DNA of 64,000 bases from an uncultured Oscillospiraceae bacterium (GCA_905197685.1 CAJJZS010000004.1:1-64000); one strand, 5' to 3'; positions 13,646 to 22,682 are shown, counted from the first letter of the stretch. Notes: generated from the sequence alone by a model not told the origin. Numbers and translations are program-made.

Positions 13646-14980
13646 ATGATGAGAAAAAAACAATATCTGGCTGCGCTGCTGGCAGTTATGCTGTTCGCTC
13701 TCTCCGCCTGCGGGGAACTGACGCCGGGAAGCTCTGAGGAAAATGCGCCGCAGCAACAGATGACAGTGGGAGAATCCAACCGGGAAGAGACGCAGCAACC
13801 GACCGACAACAGCCGGATTCCGACCGAGCTGGAAGGGCAGGGCGTTTTTGTTTCCCACTATCAGGACTGGGATCAGGCAAAGCTCCCCTCTCAATATCTG
13901 TCCGAGATGGACGATACTGCGCTGATGCTGATTGAACAGGTACAGAATGTTACCCTGTCTGCCGCAGCTCCCCGCGCCTTTGACGGGATAGAACACGCAA
14001 GAACCAATGATTTGCTTCGCATTTCTTTAAAGAATACCCCTCCGATTGATTTTGATATGAAGGTAGAACGGGACGAAAACGGCAAGGTAATTGCCCAAAG
14101 TCAAACCTACCCCAACCACACCCTGACCAAACTTCTGCAAAATGAGCAGGAGGAAGGCAGAGATTTGCGGGAGTTTTACTATCAGGAAGATGTAGCGGCG
14201 GTGTACAGCCGACTGTTCGGAAGCGGAAGAACGCTGGGATTCCAGGATTTATGTCCGAAATATTATTACTATGCAAGGGAAGGGGTGTTTGCTCACAAAG
14301 GCGAGCGAAATGACCCGCAGATTTGGCCGATGCTGGTGCAGTATCAGGATTCGGACACCGTCATTTCGGCAGATTTGCTGTTAACCGAAGGAAGCGACCC
14401 GCAAAAGCCGTTGATTTACATCGCGCAGGACGGCAGTATTGTTGAGCTGACAGCGGACAACTATCGGCAGGAGCTTGCGGGCGAACCGGTTTACCGCTAT
14501 ACCTTCCGTAAAGAGGGGGAACAGCTGCATCTGGACGGAATCCGTCAGGTGGGGGTACTCAATCAGGATTGCAGCGCAGTGGTAAATGTAGAGCTGCCCA
14601 CCACCGAGGAAGCCCCGCAGCTGAAAACGCCGGAACGCATGATGCTTTCTTCCGGCGCAGTACAAAGCCGCATCGACCTGCAAAAGGAATATGAAGGCGG
14701 CACAGCCTTAGAATATTTGATGGAGCTGCTTGGGAAAGCAGAAAAGATTGAAGGAGCGGCAGGAAACAATGTGCTGGCGGCAGGCGGCTCGGATACGCTG
14801 ACTTTGACACTGGGATATACCCAAGGGGAAGAAGCGGTGCTGAGCGTCAACAGCAAAAGCTATCTTCCGGGTATTCTGGAAAGCTATGTGACTTTCAGCT
14901 TCGGTTCGCAGCAGTTTTTGCTGCCGCAGGAAGAGTATGAAAATCTGACTGCCTGTCTGGAAAGCTGCAAAGCAAACTGA
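13646..14980 (+). CDS. Lipoprotein of unknown function
   Basis: 444 residues from ATG 13646 (a second ATG follows at 13649; AAGGAG upstream). A signal peptide ends in the lipobox LSAC, with the lipidated cysteine near residue 22, so the protein is anchored outside the membrane. After a Gln/Glu/Thr-rich linker (about 25-60) comes a soluble domain of about 380 residues, with no family I can name. It starts one base after the HutD-like gene stop, so the two are probably one operon. Confidence 0.75.
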   Translation: MMRKKQYLAALLAVMLFALSACGELTPGSSEENAPQQQMTVGESNREETQQPTDNSRIPTELEGQGVFVSHYQDWDQAKLPSQYLSEMDDTALMLIEQVQNVTLSAAAPRAFDGIEHARTNDLLRISLKNTPPIDFDMKVERDENGKVIAQSQTYPNHTLTKLLQNEQEEGRDLREFYYQEDVAAVYSRLFGSGRTLGFQDLCPKYYYYAREGVFAHKGERNDPQIWPMLVQYQDSDTVISADLLLTEGSDPQKPLIYIAQDGSIVELTADNYRQELAGEPVYRYTFRKEGEQLHLDGIRQVGVLNQDCSAVVNVELPTTEEAPQLKTPERMMLSSGAVQSRIDLQKEYEGGTALEYLMELLGKAEKIEGAAGNNVLAAGGSDTLTLTLGYTQGEEAVLSVNSKSYLPGILESYVTFSFGSQQFLLPQEEYENLTACLESCKAN

Positions 14981-14997
14981 CAGATAAAATAAGGGAC

Positions 14998-15023
14998 AGA
15001 TTCCCCGTACGGTCGGGGAATCT
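14998..15023. repeat. Inverted repeat after the lipoprotein gene
   Basis: AGATTCCCC (14998-15006) and GGGGAATCT (15015-15023) form a 9-bp stem without a following T-run. It may terminate or stabilise the transcript, but it is not a classic intrinsic terminator. Confidence 0.45.
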
Positions 15024-15134
15024 CCCATCATCCAAGCGGTGTTGTATGAATTGCACAAAAAACATTGTAGAAATTCTTAAAAACAAACGAAAAGATAGAA
15101 TCGCGCATTTCGGCAAAAAAAATGAAAAAAACCC

Positions 15135-15163
15135 TTGCAAAGTAGGGGAAAGTATTGTATTAT
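15135..15163 (+). promoter_or_regulatory. Promoter of the S10 operon
   Basis: TTGCAA (15135-15140), 17-bp spacer, TATTAT (15158-15163) with a TG just upstream of the -10; an overlapping TATAAT begins at 15161. This would start a leader of about 330 nt before rpsJ. Confidence 0.6.
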
Positions 15164-15169
15164 AATTAA

Positions 15170-15498
15170 GCGTGACTGCACAAGATATGCGTTGAAGCGG
15201 GAGGTTGCTATCCGAGCGATAGGTAATTTCCGCCGAGTATGTCCGATTTAAAACCGGGCGGCTTTATAACACAGAAGTTTCTTCTGATTGTGACAAATGA
15301 TTTTACAATCATGACTGTCTAAAGTCCCGGGTAAATCTGCGCGATGCGGATTGCCCGATTTTTTATTTGGAAAGTCAGGAAACACGCGGAAGCGTGTTCA
15401 ATGCAATCAAGAACAAAAGGTGTTGGCTGAAGGCATTTTGAGCCGGAAGTCAAAAGGCGTCGTCCCACTCAAGAAAAATGCTCTAAGGAGGCGATGAT
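15170..15498 (+). promoter_or_regulatory. S10 operon leader RNA
   Basis: The leader has a long hairpin at 15197-15233 (GCGGGA with TTCCGC, then TTGC/GTAA and TATC/GATA), a further structured segment, an intrinsic terminator at 15328-15365 and an AACACGC/GCGTGTT hairpin before the ribosome site AAGGAGG. This layout suggests attenuation of the ribosomal operon. In Escherichia coli the S10 leader is controlled by L4; whether that holds here is not shown by the sequence. Confidence 0.65.
15328..15365 (+). terminator. Attenuator-type terminator within the S10 leader
   Basis: CGGGTAAATC (15328-15337) pairs with GGATTGCCCG (15348-15357) with G-U pairs and one mismatch, followed by ATTTTTTATTT. It lies about 130 bp upstream of rpsJ and would stop transcription unless bypassed. 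Confidence 0.65.
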
Positions 15499-15810
15499 GT
15501 GGCAGTCAAAGAAAAAATCAGAATCAGACTGAAGGGTTTCGATTATCAGTTGGTAGACTCTTCCGCAGCAAAAATCGTTGAGGTAGTAACAAGAACAGGT
15601 GCCAGAGTTTCCGGTCCTATTCCGCTGCCTACCGAAAAGGAAATCGTTACCATTCTGCGTGCTGTTCATAAGTACAAAGATTCCCGCGAACAGTTTGAGA
15701 TGAGAACTCACAAAAGACTCATTGACGTACTGAGACCTACTCAGAAAACAGTAGAGGCTCTCAAAGGTCTTGAGCTCCCTGCAGGCGTAGAAATCGAAGT
15801 AAAACTTTAA
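15499..15810 (+). CDS. rpsJ: Ribosomal protein S10
   Basis: 103 residues, the usual length. The N-terminus KEKIRIRLKGFDYQLVDSSA and the TRTGARVSGPIPLPTEKE segment are diagnostic. S10 sits in the 30S head and also acts as NusE in transcription antitermination. It opens the S10-spc-alpha operon. The start is GTG 15499, with AAGGAGG upstream; an ATG two bases earlier is out of frame. Confidence 0.98.
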   Translation: MAVKEKIRIRLKGFDYQLVDSSAAKIVEVVTRTGARVSGPIPLPTEKEIVTILRAVHKYKDSREQFEMRTHKRLIDVLRPTQKTVEALKGLELPAGVEIEVKL

Positions 15811-15946
15811 TCAAAGTTTTCCACTGAAATTTAGGAGGAACGGAAATCCAGTTCTTCCGGCACCTTCGATAAGAAGTCGTGCTTGTCTGCAAAGGTAATG
15901 TTGACGGCAAACGCCGCCAACCAATAACCAATAGGAGGTATATACA

Positions 15947-16582
15947 ATGCAAAAGTGCATCGTAGGCAAAAAGCTCGGTATGACCCAGCTTTTTGACGAG
16001 AATGGAAAATTCATTCCCGTAACAGTAATTGAAGCTGGTCCTTGTGTCGTCGTTCAGAAAAAGACAATCGAAAACGACGGTTACGAAGCCGTGCAGATCG
16101 GTTTTGGCGAGGTCACAAGCAAACACGTAAACAAACCTCTTCAGGGCCACTTCGCAAAGAGCGACGTAGCTATGAAGAAAGTACTCAGAGAGTTCAGACT
16201 CGATGACTGCGCTTCCCTTAACGTAGGCGACCTCATCAAAGCTGACATCTTTGCAAACGGCGACAAAGTAGACGTTTGCGGTACTTCTAAGGGTAAAGGT
16301 TACGCCGGCACAATTAAACGTTACGGCAACCACAGCCTGAAAGCAACCCACGGTACCGGTCCTGTTGCAAACCATGCAGGTTCCAACGGCGCTTGTTCCG
16401 ACCCTTCCCGTGTATTTAAGGGCAAAGGCCTTCCGGGTCACATGGGTGCTGAAAGAGTTACAGTTCAGAACCTCGAAATCGTTAAAGTTGATGTTGAAAA
16501 CAATCTTATCGCAATCAAAGGTGCTATCCCGGGTGCTAAAAACGGTGTAGTATACATCACTGACAGCGTTAAGATGGCGTAA
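15947..16582 (+). CDS. rplC: Ribosomal protein L3
   Basis: 211 residues. Starts with KCIVGKKLGMTQLFDENGKF and contains the long loop KGTGPVANHAGSNGACSDPSRVFKGKGLPGHMG-type region that reaches toward the peptidyl transferase centre; all are family hallmarks. Early 50S assembly protein. A 136-bp gap after rpsJ is longer than elsewhere in the operon and holds only a conventional AGGAGG site near the start. Confidence 0.98.
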   Translation: MQKCIVGKKLGMTQLFDENGKFIPVTVIEAGPCVVVQKKTIENDGYEAVQIGFGEVTSKHVNKPLQGHFAKSDVAMKKVLREFRLDDCASLNVGDLIKADIFANGDKVDVCGTSKGKGYAGTIKRYGNHSLKATHGTGPVANHAGSNGACSDPSRVFKGKGLPGHMGAERVTVQNLEIVKVDVENNLIAIKGAIPGAKNGVVYITDSVKMA

Positions 16583-16599
16583 GGAAAGGAGGAAACACG

Positions 16600-17223
16600 A
16601 TGCCACAGATTACTGTATTTGATATGACCGGCAAGAGCGTTGGCGAAATGACCCTCTCCGATGCCATCTTCGGAATTGAACCAAACACTTCCGTTATGCA
16701 CGCTGCAGTAGTTAACTACCTTGCAAATCAGCGTCAGGGCACACAGTCTACTCTGACCCGTTCTGAAGTTTCCGGCGGCGGTCGTAAACCGTGGAAACAG
16801 AAGGGTACAGGCCGCGCAAGACAGGGTTCTACAAGAGCTCCACAGTGGACACATGGCGGTATCGCTCTGGGTCCGAAGCCAAGAGATTACAGCTACGCGC
16901 TGCCTAAGAAAGTAAAAAGACTGGCTCTGAAATCCGCATTCTCCGCAAAAGTTGCTGACAACAACATGATCGTTGTTGATAACATTGCAGTAGACGGTTA
17001 CAAAACCAAAGCTGTTGCAGAGATGCTTTCCAACCTGGGCGCAGATAAGAAAGCTCTTATCGTAATGCCGGAAGTTGACGCAAAACTCATCAAGAGCGCT
17101 GCAAACATCCCCGGCGTTAAAACCGCTCTGGTTAATACAATCAATGTGTATGACATTCTTAACTGCGATAAATTCATCGTTGCTAAGAGCGCACTTGAGA
17201 AAATCGAGGAGGTGTACGCATAA
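16600..17223 (+). CDS. rplD: Ribosomal protein L4
   Basis: 207 residues. The extended loop with GGGRKPWKQKGTGRARQGS (residues about 45-65) that lines the exit tunnel is present, as is the conserved SALEKIEE C-terminus. In some bacteria L4 is the feedback regulator of this operon. The stop codon overlaps the rplW start by one base, which indicates coupled translation. Confidence 0.98.
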   Translation: MPQITVFDMTGKSVGEMTLSDAIFGIEPNTSVMHAAVVNYLANQRQGTQSTLTRSEVSGGGRKPWKQKGTGRARQGSTRAPQWTHGGIALGPKPRDYSYALPKKVKRLALKSAFSAKVADNNMIVVDNIAVDGYKTKAVAEMLSNLGADKKALIVMPEVDAKLIKSAANIPGVKTALVNTINVYDILNCDKFIVAKSALEKIEEVYA

Positions 17224-17516
17224 TGAAAACTGCACACGATATTATCCTGAAGCCTGTTATCACCGAGGCTAGCATGCAGGGCATTGCAAACAAAAAGTAC
17301 ACCTTTCAGGTTGCAAAGAATGCAAATAAAATCGAAATCGCAAAAGCAGTTGCAGAACTGTTTGGCGTAAAAGTTGCTAAAGTTAACACCATCAACGTTA
17401 ACGGCAAATTCAGACGCCAGGGCATGAACGGCGGTTACACTGCTGACTGGAAAAAAGCAATCGTAACCCTGACCGAGGATTCCAAGACAATCGAGTTCTT
17501 CGATTCCATGATGTAA
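17223..17516 (+). CDS. rplW: Ribosomal protein L23
   Basis: 97 residues, normal length, with the DIILKPVITEASM start and the KKYTFQVAKNANKIEIAKAV core. L23 lies at the tunnel exit, where it contacts signal recognition particle and trigger factor. Starts within the rplD stop codon. Confidence 0.98.
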   Translation: MKTAHDIILKPVITEASMQGIANKKYTFQVAKNANKIEIAKAVAELFGVKVAKVNTINVNGKFRRQGMNGGYTADWKKAIVTLTEDSKTIEFFDSMM

Positions 17517-17609
17517 TTGCCCGAAGGGTAGACCCGTCAAGGAAAACACCCTTCCAACTTGTATGGGATTTAACTCAGTCCCGCAAAAAATCATGAGGAG
17601 AGTGAAACC

Positions 17610-18443
17610 ATGGCTATTAAAACCTATAAGCCAACGACAGCCGCAAGACGTCAGATGACAACCACTGACTACTCCCAGCTGTCCAAGGTTGCTCCTGAAA
17701 GAAGCCTGCTGGCTCCGCTGAAAAAGAATTCAGGACGTAACAGCTACGGTAGAATCACTGTTCGCCATCGTGGTGGCGGTAACAGAAGAAAATACCGTAT
17801 CATCGACTTCAAACGTAATAAAGTAGATATGCCTGCAACCGTACTCACCCTCGAGTACGACCCGAACCGTTCCGCTCACATCGCTCTGGTTCAGTACGAA
17901 GACGGCGAGAAGAGATACATCCTCGCTCCAAACGGACTGAAAGTAGGCGACGTAATCGAATCCGGCGCAAACGCAGACATCAAGACCGGTAACGCACTGC
18001 CTCTGGCAAACATTCCGGTTGGTACCTTCATCCACAACGTAGAGCTTTATCCGGGCAAGGGCGCACAGCTCGCTCGCGCAGCAGGTATCATGGCTCAGTT
18101 GATGGCAAAAGAAGGTAACCTCGCACTGATCAGACTTCCATCCGGCGAGCTGAGAAACGTTCCGGTAAACTGCATGGCAACAGTCGGTCAGGTAGGCAAC
18201 ATCGATCACGAAAACGTATCTATCGGTAAAGCCGGTCGTAAACGCCACATGGGTTGGAGACCTACCGTTCGCGGTTCCGTTATGAACCCATGCGACCATC
18301 CGCACGGTGGTGGTGAAGGTAAATCCCCAGTTGGCCGTCCGGGCCCAGTTACTCCTTGGGGCAAACCTGCTCTTGGCTATAAGACCAGAAAGAAGAGCAA
18401 CCGCTCCGACAAGTACATTGTCAAACGCCGCAACGATAAGTAA
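17610..18443 (+). CDS. rplB: Ribosomal protein L2
   Basis: 277 residues. Contains KNSGRNSYGRITVRHRGGG near the start and the very conserved VRGSVMNPCDHPHGGGEGK-type segment near the C-terminus with the histidine important for peptidyl transfer. Primary 23S rRNA binder. Preceded by a 93-bp gap with no other feature seen. Confidence 0.98.
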   Translation: MAIKTYKPTTAARRQMTTTDYSQLSKVAPERSLLAPLKKNSGRNSYGRITVRHRGGGNRRKYRIIDFKRNKVDMPATVLTLEYDPNRSAHIALVQYEDGEKRYILAPNGLKVGDVIESGANADIKTGNALPLANIPVGTFIHNVELYPGKGAQLARAAGIMAQLMAKEGNLALIRLPSGELRNVPVNCMATVGQVGNIDHENVSIGKAGRKRHMGWRPTVRGSVMNPCDHPHGGGEGKSPVGRPGPVTPWGKPALGYKTRKKSNRSDKYIVKRRNDK

Positions 18444-18467
18444 TGCAGGCTGAAAGGAGACGAACTA

Positions 18468-18743
18468 ATGGGTAGAAGTATTAAAAAGGGACCTTTTGTA
18501 CAGCCTGTACTGTTCAAAAGAGTACAGGAAATGAACGCTGCCGGTGAAAAAAGAGTGCTGAAAACCTGGAGCCGTTCTTCCACAATTTTCCCTGATTTCG
18601 TTGGACATACATTCGCAGTTCATGACGGTCGCAAACATGTTCCGGTTTATGTAACCGAGGATATGGTTGGACACAAACTGGGAGAATTTGCTCCTACAAG
18701 AACCTATAGAGGCCACGCCGGCGCCAAAAAATCCGGCAAGTAA
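18468..18743 (+). CDS. rpsS: Ribosomal protein S19
   Basis: 91 residues. MGRSIKKGPFV start and the VYVTEDMVGHKLGEFAPTRT stretch are diagnostic. S19 forms a complex with S13 in the 30S head near the A site. Ribosome site AAAGGAG upstream. Confidence 0.98.
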   Translation: MGRSIKKGPFVQPVLFKRVQEMNAAGEKRVLKTWSRSSTIFPDFVGHTFAVHDGRKHVPVYVTEDMVGHKLGEFAPTRTYRGHAGAKKSGK

Positions 18744-18768
18744 GCAAAGGCCGAGAGGAGGATAACAA

Positions 18769-19104
18769 ATGGAAGCTAGGGCTTACCTTAGATATGCCCG
18801 TATTGCACCACGTAAAGTGCAGATTGTGCTTGATCTGATTAGAAACAAGCCAACCAAAATGGCTTTGGCTATTCTGAAGCACACTCCAAAGGCTGCATGC
18901 GAGCCGGTAGAGAAACTTCTGAAATCCGCAATCGCAAACGCAGGCGAAAACCACAACATGGATGTTAACAACCTCTATGTTGCAGAGTGCTTCGTTGGCG
19001 AAGGACCAACTCTCAAGAGAGTTAGACCAAGAGCACAGGGCAGAGCATTTAGAGTATTTAAGAGAACTTCGAACATCACCATTGTTCTGAAGGAAAAGGA
19101 ATAG
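18769..19104 (+). CDS. rplV: Ribosomal protein L22
   Basis: 111 residues. ARAYLRYARIAPRKVQIVLD start, and the C-terminal GPTLKRVRPRAQGRAFRVFK beta-hairpin that extends into the nascent-chain tunnel, the site of macrolide resistance mutations in other bacteria. Nothing unusual in that loop. Confidence 0.98.
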   Translation: MEARAYLRYARIAPRKVQIVLDLIRNKPTKMALAILKHTPKAACEPVEKLLKSAIANAGENHNMDVNNLYVAECFVGEGPTLKRVRPRAQGRAFRVFKRTSNITIVLKEKE

Positions 19105-19123
19105 CCAAAGGAGGAGGTAAACT

Positions 19124-19810
19124 ATGGGACAAAAGGTTAATCCACACGGCATTCGTGTCGGTGTCATCAAAGATTGGGATTCCCGCTGGTTTGCTAAGGA
19201 CGACGCTTTTGGCGATATCCTGGTAGAGGACTACAATCTGCGTAAGTTCCTGAAAAACAGCCTGCAGCTGGCAGGTGTACCGCGCGTTGAAATCGAACGC
19301 GATGCAACCAAAGTAAGAATCCACATTCACTGTGCAAAACCGGGTATGGTTATCGGTAAGGGCGGCGCTGAAATCGAAAAGCTGCGCGCACAGTGCGAAA
19401 AAATCATCAACAAAAACAGAGAAGTACCTGCAAAGGTATTCATCAACATTGTTGAAGTAAAACAGCCAGACAAAAACGCACAGCTCGTTGCAGAAAACAT
19501 TGCTTCTCAGCTGGAAAGACGTATCTCTTTCCGCCGCGCAATGAAACAGTGCATCGGACGTACCATGAAGCTGGGCGCTCAGGGCATTAAAGTTCAGGTT
19601 TCCGGCCGTCTGGGCGGAGCTGAAATCGCAAGAAGCGAACATTACCATGAAGGAACCATTCCGCTTCAGACACTGCGTGCTGATATCGACTATGGTTTCG
19701 CAGAAGCAAACACCACTTACGGCAAAATCGGCGTTAAAGTCTGGATTTACGCTGGAGAAGTTCTCCAGGCAGTAAAAAGACAGCCTCGTAAGGAAGGAGG
19801 CAAAAACTAA
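19124..19810 (+). CDS. rpsC: Ribosomal protein S3
   Basis: 228 residues. GQKVNPHGIRVGVIKDWDSR start, a KH domain with GMVIGKGGAEIEKL, and the C-terminal domain with RRAMKQCIGRTMKLGAQGI. Part of the mRNA entry helicase of the 30S subunit. Its stop TAA overlaps the rplP ATG by one base. Confidence 0.98.
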   Translation: MGQKVNPHGIRVGVIKDWDSRWFAKDDAFGDILVEDYNLRKFLKNSLQLAGVPRVEIERDATKVRIHIHCAKPGMVIGKGGAEIEKLRAQCEKIINKNREVPAKVFINIVEVKQPDKNAQLVAENIASQLERRISFRRAMKQCIGRTMKLGAQGIKVQVSGRLGGAEIARSEHYHEGTIPLQTLRADIDYGFAEANTTYGKIGVKVWIYAGEVLQAVKRQPRKEGGKN

Positions 19811-20235
19811 TGCTTCTCCCGAAAAGAGTTAAATACCGCAGACAGCACAGAGGTCGCATGAAGGGCGCAGCTCACAAAGGCAACTATGTTGCATACGGCG
19901 ATTTCGGTCTGCAGGCACTGGAACCATCCTGGATCACTTCCAACCAGATTGAAGCAGCTCGTATTGCTATGACACGTTACATCAAACGTGGCGGTCAGGT
20001 TTGGATTAAGATCTTCCCGCATAAACCAATCACCGAAAAACCTGCTGAAACTCGAATGGGTTCCGGTAAAGGTAGCCCGGAATACTGGGTAGCAGTAGTT
20101 AAGCCGGGAACCGTTATGTTTGAAATCGGCGGTGTATCCGAAGAGCTCGCTCGCGAGGCGATGCGTCTGGCTATGTACAAACTGCCAGTTAAGTGCAAAT
20201 TCATCAAGAAAGAAGTAAAGGAGTGTGAAAAGTAA
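19810..20235 (+). CDS. rplP: Ribosomal protein L16
   Basis: 141 residues. MLLPKRVKYRRQHRGRMKG start and the RMGSGKGSPEYWVAVVKPG segment that contacts the A-site tRNA are present. Its stop codon overlaps the rpmC start by one base. Confidence 0.98.
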   Translation: MLLPKRVKYRRQHRGRMKGAAHKGNYVAYGDFGLQALEPSWITSNQIEAARIAMTRYIKRGGQVWIKIFPHKPITEKPAETRMGSGKGSPEYWVAVVKPGTVMFEIGGVSEELAREAMRLAMYKLPVKCKFIKKEVKECEK

Positions 20236-20435
20236 TGAAAGCTGTTGAGATCAGAAACTTGTCCGAAAAAGAACTTTCCGAGAAGCTTGTAGACTTGAAA
20301 GCTGAGCTTTTCCACCTTCGCTTCCAGCACGCAATTAACCAGCTTGAGAATCCGAAGAGAATTAAGGCTGTCAAAAAAGACATTGCCAGAATTTCCACGA
20401 TTATCAAGGAAAATGCAATGAAGAACGTGCAGTAA
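20235..20435 (+). CDS. rpmC: Ribosomal protein L29
   Basis: 66 residues, all helical: EIRNLSEKELSEKLVDLKAE, then LRFQHAINQLENPKRIKAVK, the conserved L29 signature. Binds next to L23 near the tunnel exit. Confidence 0.97.
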   Translation: MKAVEIRNLSEKELSEKLVDLKAELFHLRFQHAINQLENPKRIKAVKKDIARISTIIKENAMKNVQ

Positions 20436-20456
20436 TTCTTGGAAGGAGGACGCAAG

Positions 20457-20714
20457 GTGGACGAAAGAAACCTTAGAAAAACAAGGGTCGGCACCGTTGT
20501 CAGCAACAAAATGGACAAGACCGTTGTCGTTGCAATCAAAGATAACGTAAAACACCCTCTTTACAATAAGATCATGAAACGTACCGTAACATTCAAAGCA
20601 CATGACGAAGAAAACGCATGCGGCATTGGCGACAAGGTACAGGTTATGGAGACTCGCCCTCTGTCCAAAGACAAACATTGGAGAGTCGTTGAAATAATCG
20701 AAAAAGCAAAATAA
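20457..20714 (+). CDS. rpsQ: Ribosomal protein S17
   Basis: 85 residues from GTG 20457. The RKTRVGTVVSNKMDKTVVV core and HDEENACGIGDKV match S17, an OB-fold 16S rRNA binder. The GTG was chosen because GGAGG at 20444-20448 precedes it at a proper distance; an upstream in-frame ATG would include the ribosome site. Confidence 0.97.
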   Translation: MDERNLRKTRVGTVVSNKMDKTVVVAIKDNVKHPLYNKIMKRTVTFKAHDEENACGIGDKVQVMETRPLSKDKHWRVVEIIEKAK

Positions 20715-20785
20715 TTTAAGATTATTTTGCAACTGTTTTCTGATAGAATATTTGATTCAGTACAACCGAAAGGAGGGGACGCACT

Positions 20786-21154
20786 GTGATACAGATGCAG
20801 ACCTATCTGAAAGTTGCCGACAATACCGGAGCTAAAGAACTCATGTGCATCCGCGTTCTGGGCGGTTCCAGACGCAGATATGCAAACATCGGCGATGTCG
20901 TTGTTGCTTCCGTTAAAAAAGCTGCTCCAGGCGGTATGGTTAAAAAAGGCGACGTTGTTAAAGCAGTTATCGTTCGTTCCGTTAAAGGGGTAAGACGCGA
21001 AGACGGTACTTACATCCGTTTTGACGAGAACGCAGCTGTTATTATTAAAGAAGATAAAAATCCAAGGGGCACACGTATTTTTGGCCCAGTGGCGAGAGAA
21101 CTGAGAGACAAAGATTACCTCAAGATTCTCAGCCTCGCCCCAGAGGTTCTGTAA
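20786..21154 (+). CDS. rplN: Ribosomal protein L14
   Basis: 122 residues starting with GTG (MIQMQTYLKVADNTGAKELM). The conserved GGSRRRYANIGDVVVASVK follows. L14 lies at the subunit interface and binds the silencing factor RsfS in other bacteria. Preceded by AAAGGAGG. Confidence 0.98.
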   Translation: MIQMQTYLKVADNTGAKELMCIRVLGGSRRRYANIGDVVVASVKKAAPGGMVKKGDVVKAVIVRSVKGVRREDGTYIRFDENAAVIIKEDKNPRGTRIFGPVARELRDKDYLKILSLAPEVL

Positions 21155-21167
21155 GGAGGTGCTCAAG

Positions 21168-21488
21168 ATGAACGTACACGTTAAAACAGGCGACACCGTT
21201 GTTATCCTGTCCGGTAAATCCAAGGGTAAAAAAGGCAAGGTTTTGGCGGTAAGCCCAAAAGAAGGCAAGGTCATCGTTGAAGGCTGCAACATGATTAAAA
21301 AACATGTGAAACCTCGTCGTATGGGCGAGCAGGGCGGTATCGTTGAAGCTGAGGGCGCAATGTATGCTTCCAAAGTAATGCTTGTTTGCCCGAAATGCGG
21401 CAAGCCAACAAGAGTTGCTCATAAGATTCTGGCTGATGGCACAAAAGCACGTCTTTGCAAAAACAACGATTGTGGCGAAACATTCTAA
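21168..21488 (+). CDS. rplX: Ribosomal protein L24
   Basis: 106 residues from ATG 21168, with GGAGG 9 bases upstream. The KOW motif TVVILSGKSKGKKGKVLAV is at the N-terminus. Near the C-terminus CPKCGKPTRVAH and a further pair of cysteines form a possible zinc ribbon, as in many Firmicutes L24 proteins. Confidence 0.97.
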   Translation: MNVHVKTGDTVVILSGKSKGKKGKVLAVSPKEGKVIVEGCNMIKKHVKPRRMGEQGGIVEAEGAMYASKVMLVCPKCGKPTRVAHKILADGTKARLCKNNDCGETF

Positions 21489-21503
21489 TTAGGAGGAGAA
21501 AAC

Positions 21504-22043
21504 ATGGCAAAGCTTAAAGAAACCTATGTTAAAGATATAGCACCGGCTTTGTACAAAAAGTTCGGCTATAAAAGCGTCATGCAGATTCCTAAGCTGGATA
21601 AGGTAGTCGTAAACGTTGGCTGTGGCGAAGCTAGAGACAACCACAAGATTATCGATGCAATCATGACAGATCTGGCTACTATCACCGGTCAGAAAGCTGT
21701 TCCTTGTGCAGCAAAGAAATCCGTTGCGAACTTCAAACTTCGTGAAGGCATGGTTATCGGCGCAAAAGTAACACTCAGAGGCGAGGTTATGTACGAGTTT
21801 GTTGACAGACTCTTCAACATCGCTCTCCCACGTGTAAGAGACTTCAGAGGAATCAATCCAAACGGCTTTGACGGTCGCGGCAACTACAGCCTGGGACTCA
21901 AAGAACAGTTGATCTTCCCTGAAATTGAATACGATAAAATCGACAAAGTTCGCGGTATGGACATTGCGTTCGTAACAACTGCGAAAACAGACGAGGAATC
22001 CCGCGAGCTGCTCAAACTCATGGGCGCTCCGTTCGCGAAGTAA
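21504..22043 (+). CDS. rplE: Ribosomal protein L5
   Basis: 179 residues. Contains VMQIPKLDKVVVNVGCGEA and the DFRGINPNGFDGRGNYSLG loop that contacts P-site tRNA. 5S rRNA binding protein. Normal length. Confidence 0.98.
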   Translation: MAKLKETYVKDIAPALYKKFGYKSVMQIPKLDKVVVNVGCGEARDNHKIIDAIMTDLATITGQKAVPCAAKKSVANFKLREGMVIGAKVTLRGEVMYEFVDRLFNIALPRVRDFRGINPNGFDGRGNYSLGLKEQLIFPEIEYDKIDKVRGMDIAFVTTAKTDEESRELLKLMGAPFAK

Positions 22044-22058
22044 GGAGGAAAAGGTTCA

Positions 22059-22244
22059 GTGGCTAAAACATCGAAAAAAGTAAGTCAGGCAAGAACACCT
22101 AAATACTCTACTCGCGCATATAATAGATGTAAAATCTGCGGCAGACCACACGCATATCTTCGCAAATTCGGTATTTGCAGAATTTGCTTCAGAGAACTGG
22201 CATACAAAGGTCAGATCCCTGGCGTGAAAAAGGCGAGCTGGTAA
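22059..22244 (+). CDS. rpsN: Ribosomal protein S14, zinc-binding (type Z)
   Basis: 61 residues from a GTG start. Short type-Z form with two CxxC pairs (CKIC and CRIC) that bind zinc, and the C-terminal GQIPGVKKASW. Sits in the 30S head. Confidence 0.98.
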   Translation: MAKTSKKVSQARTPKYSTRAYNRCKICGRPHAYLRKFGICRICFRELAYKGQIPGVKKASW

Positions 22245-22268
22245 GCACGAGCAAAGGAGGTTGACGTC

Positions 22269-22667
22269 ATGCAAATTACAGATAAAATCGCTGATATGCT
22301 GACTCGTATCAGAAACGCAAACGCAGCGAAACATGACACGGTTGATGTACCATCTTCCAACATGAAAAAAGCAATTGCACAGATTCTCCTGGATGAGGGA
22401 TACATCAAAGGCTTCCAGATTGTAGACGATGGTAAACAGGGTATTATCAGAATTACCCTTAAATACGGTCTGGGCAAAGAACCTGTTATCACAGGTCTGC
22501 GTAGAGTATCCAAACCGGGACTGCGCATTTACACCAGCTGCAAGGAAATGCCTAAAGTTATGAACGGCATGGGTATCGCAATCATGTCTACACCTAAGGG
22601 CATCATGACCGACAGACAGGCTCGCGTAGAGAATGTCGGCGGCGAAGTCCTTGCATTTGTTTGGTAA
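22269..22667 (+). CDS. rpsH: Ribosomal protein S8
   Basis: 132 residues. DKIADMLTRIRNANAAKHDTV start and the C-terminal GIAIMSTPKGIMTDRQAR segment are typical. S8 binds helix 21 of 16S rRNA and in Escherichia coli represses the spc operon. Confidence 0.98.
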   Translation: MQITDKIADMLTRIRNANAAKHDTVDVPSSNMKKAIAQILLDEGYIKGFQIVDDGKQGIIRITLKYGLGKEPVITGLRRVSKPGLRIYTSCKEMPKVMNGMGIAIMSTPKGIMTDRQARVENVGGEVLAFVW

Positions 22668-22682
22668 GGAGGTGCACAAAGA

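Noticed and set aside
14998..15023. Intrinsic terminator for the lipoprotein gene
   Set aside because: Good 9-bp stem but no T-run follows, so kept only as an inverted repeat.
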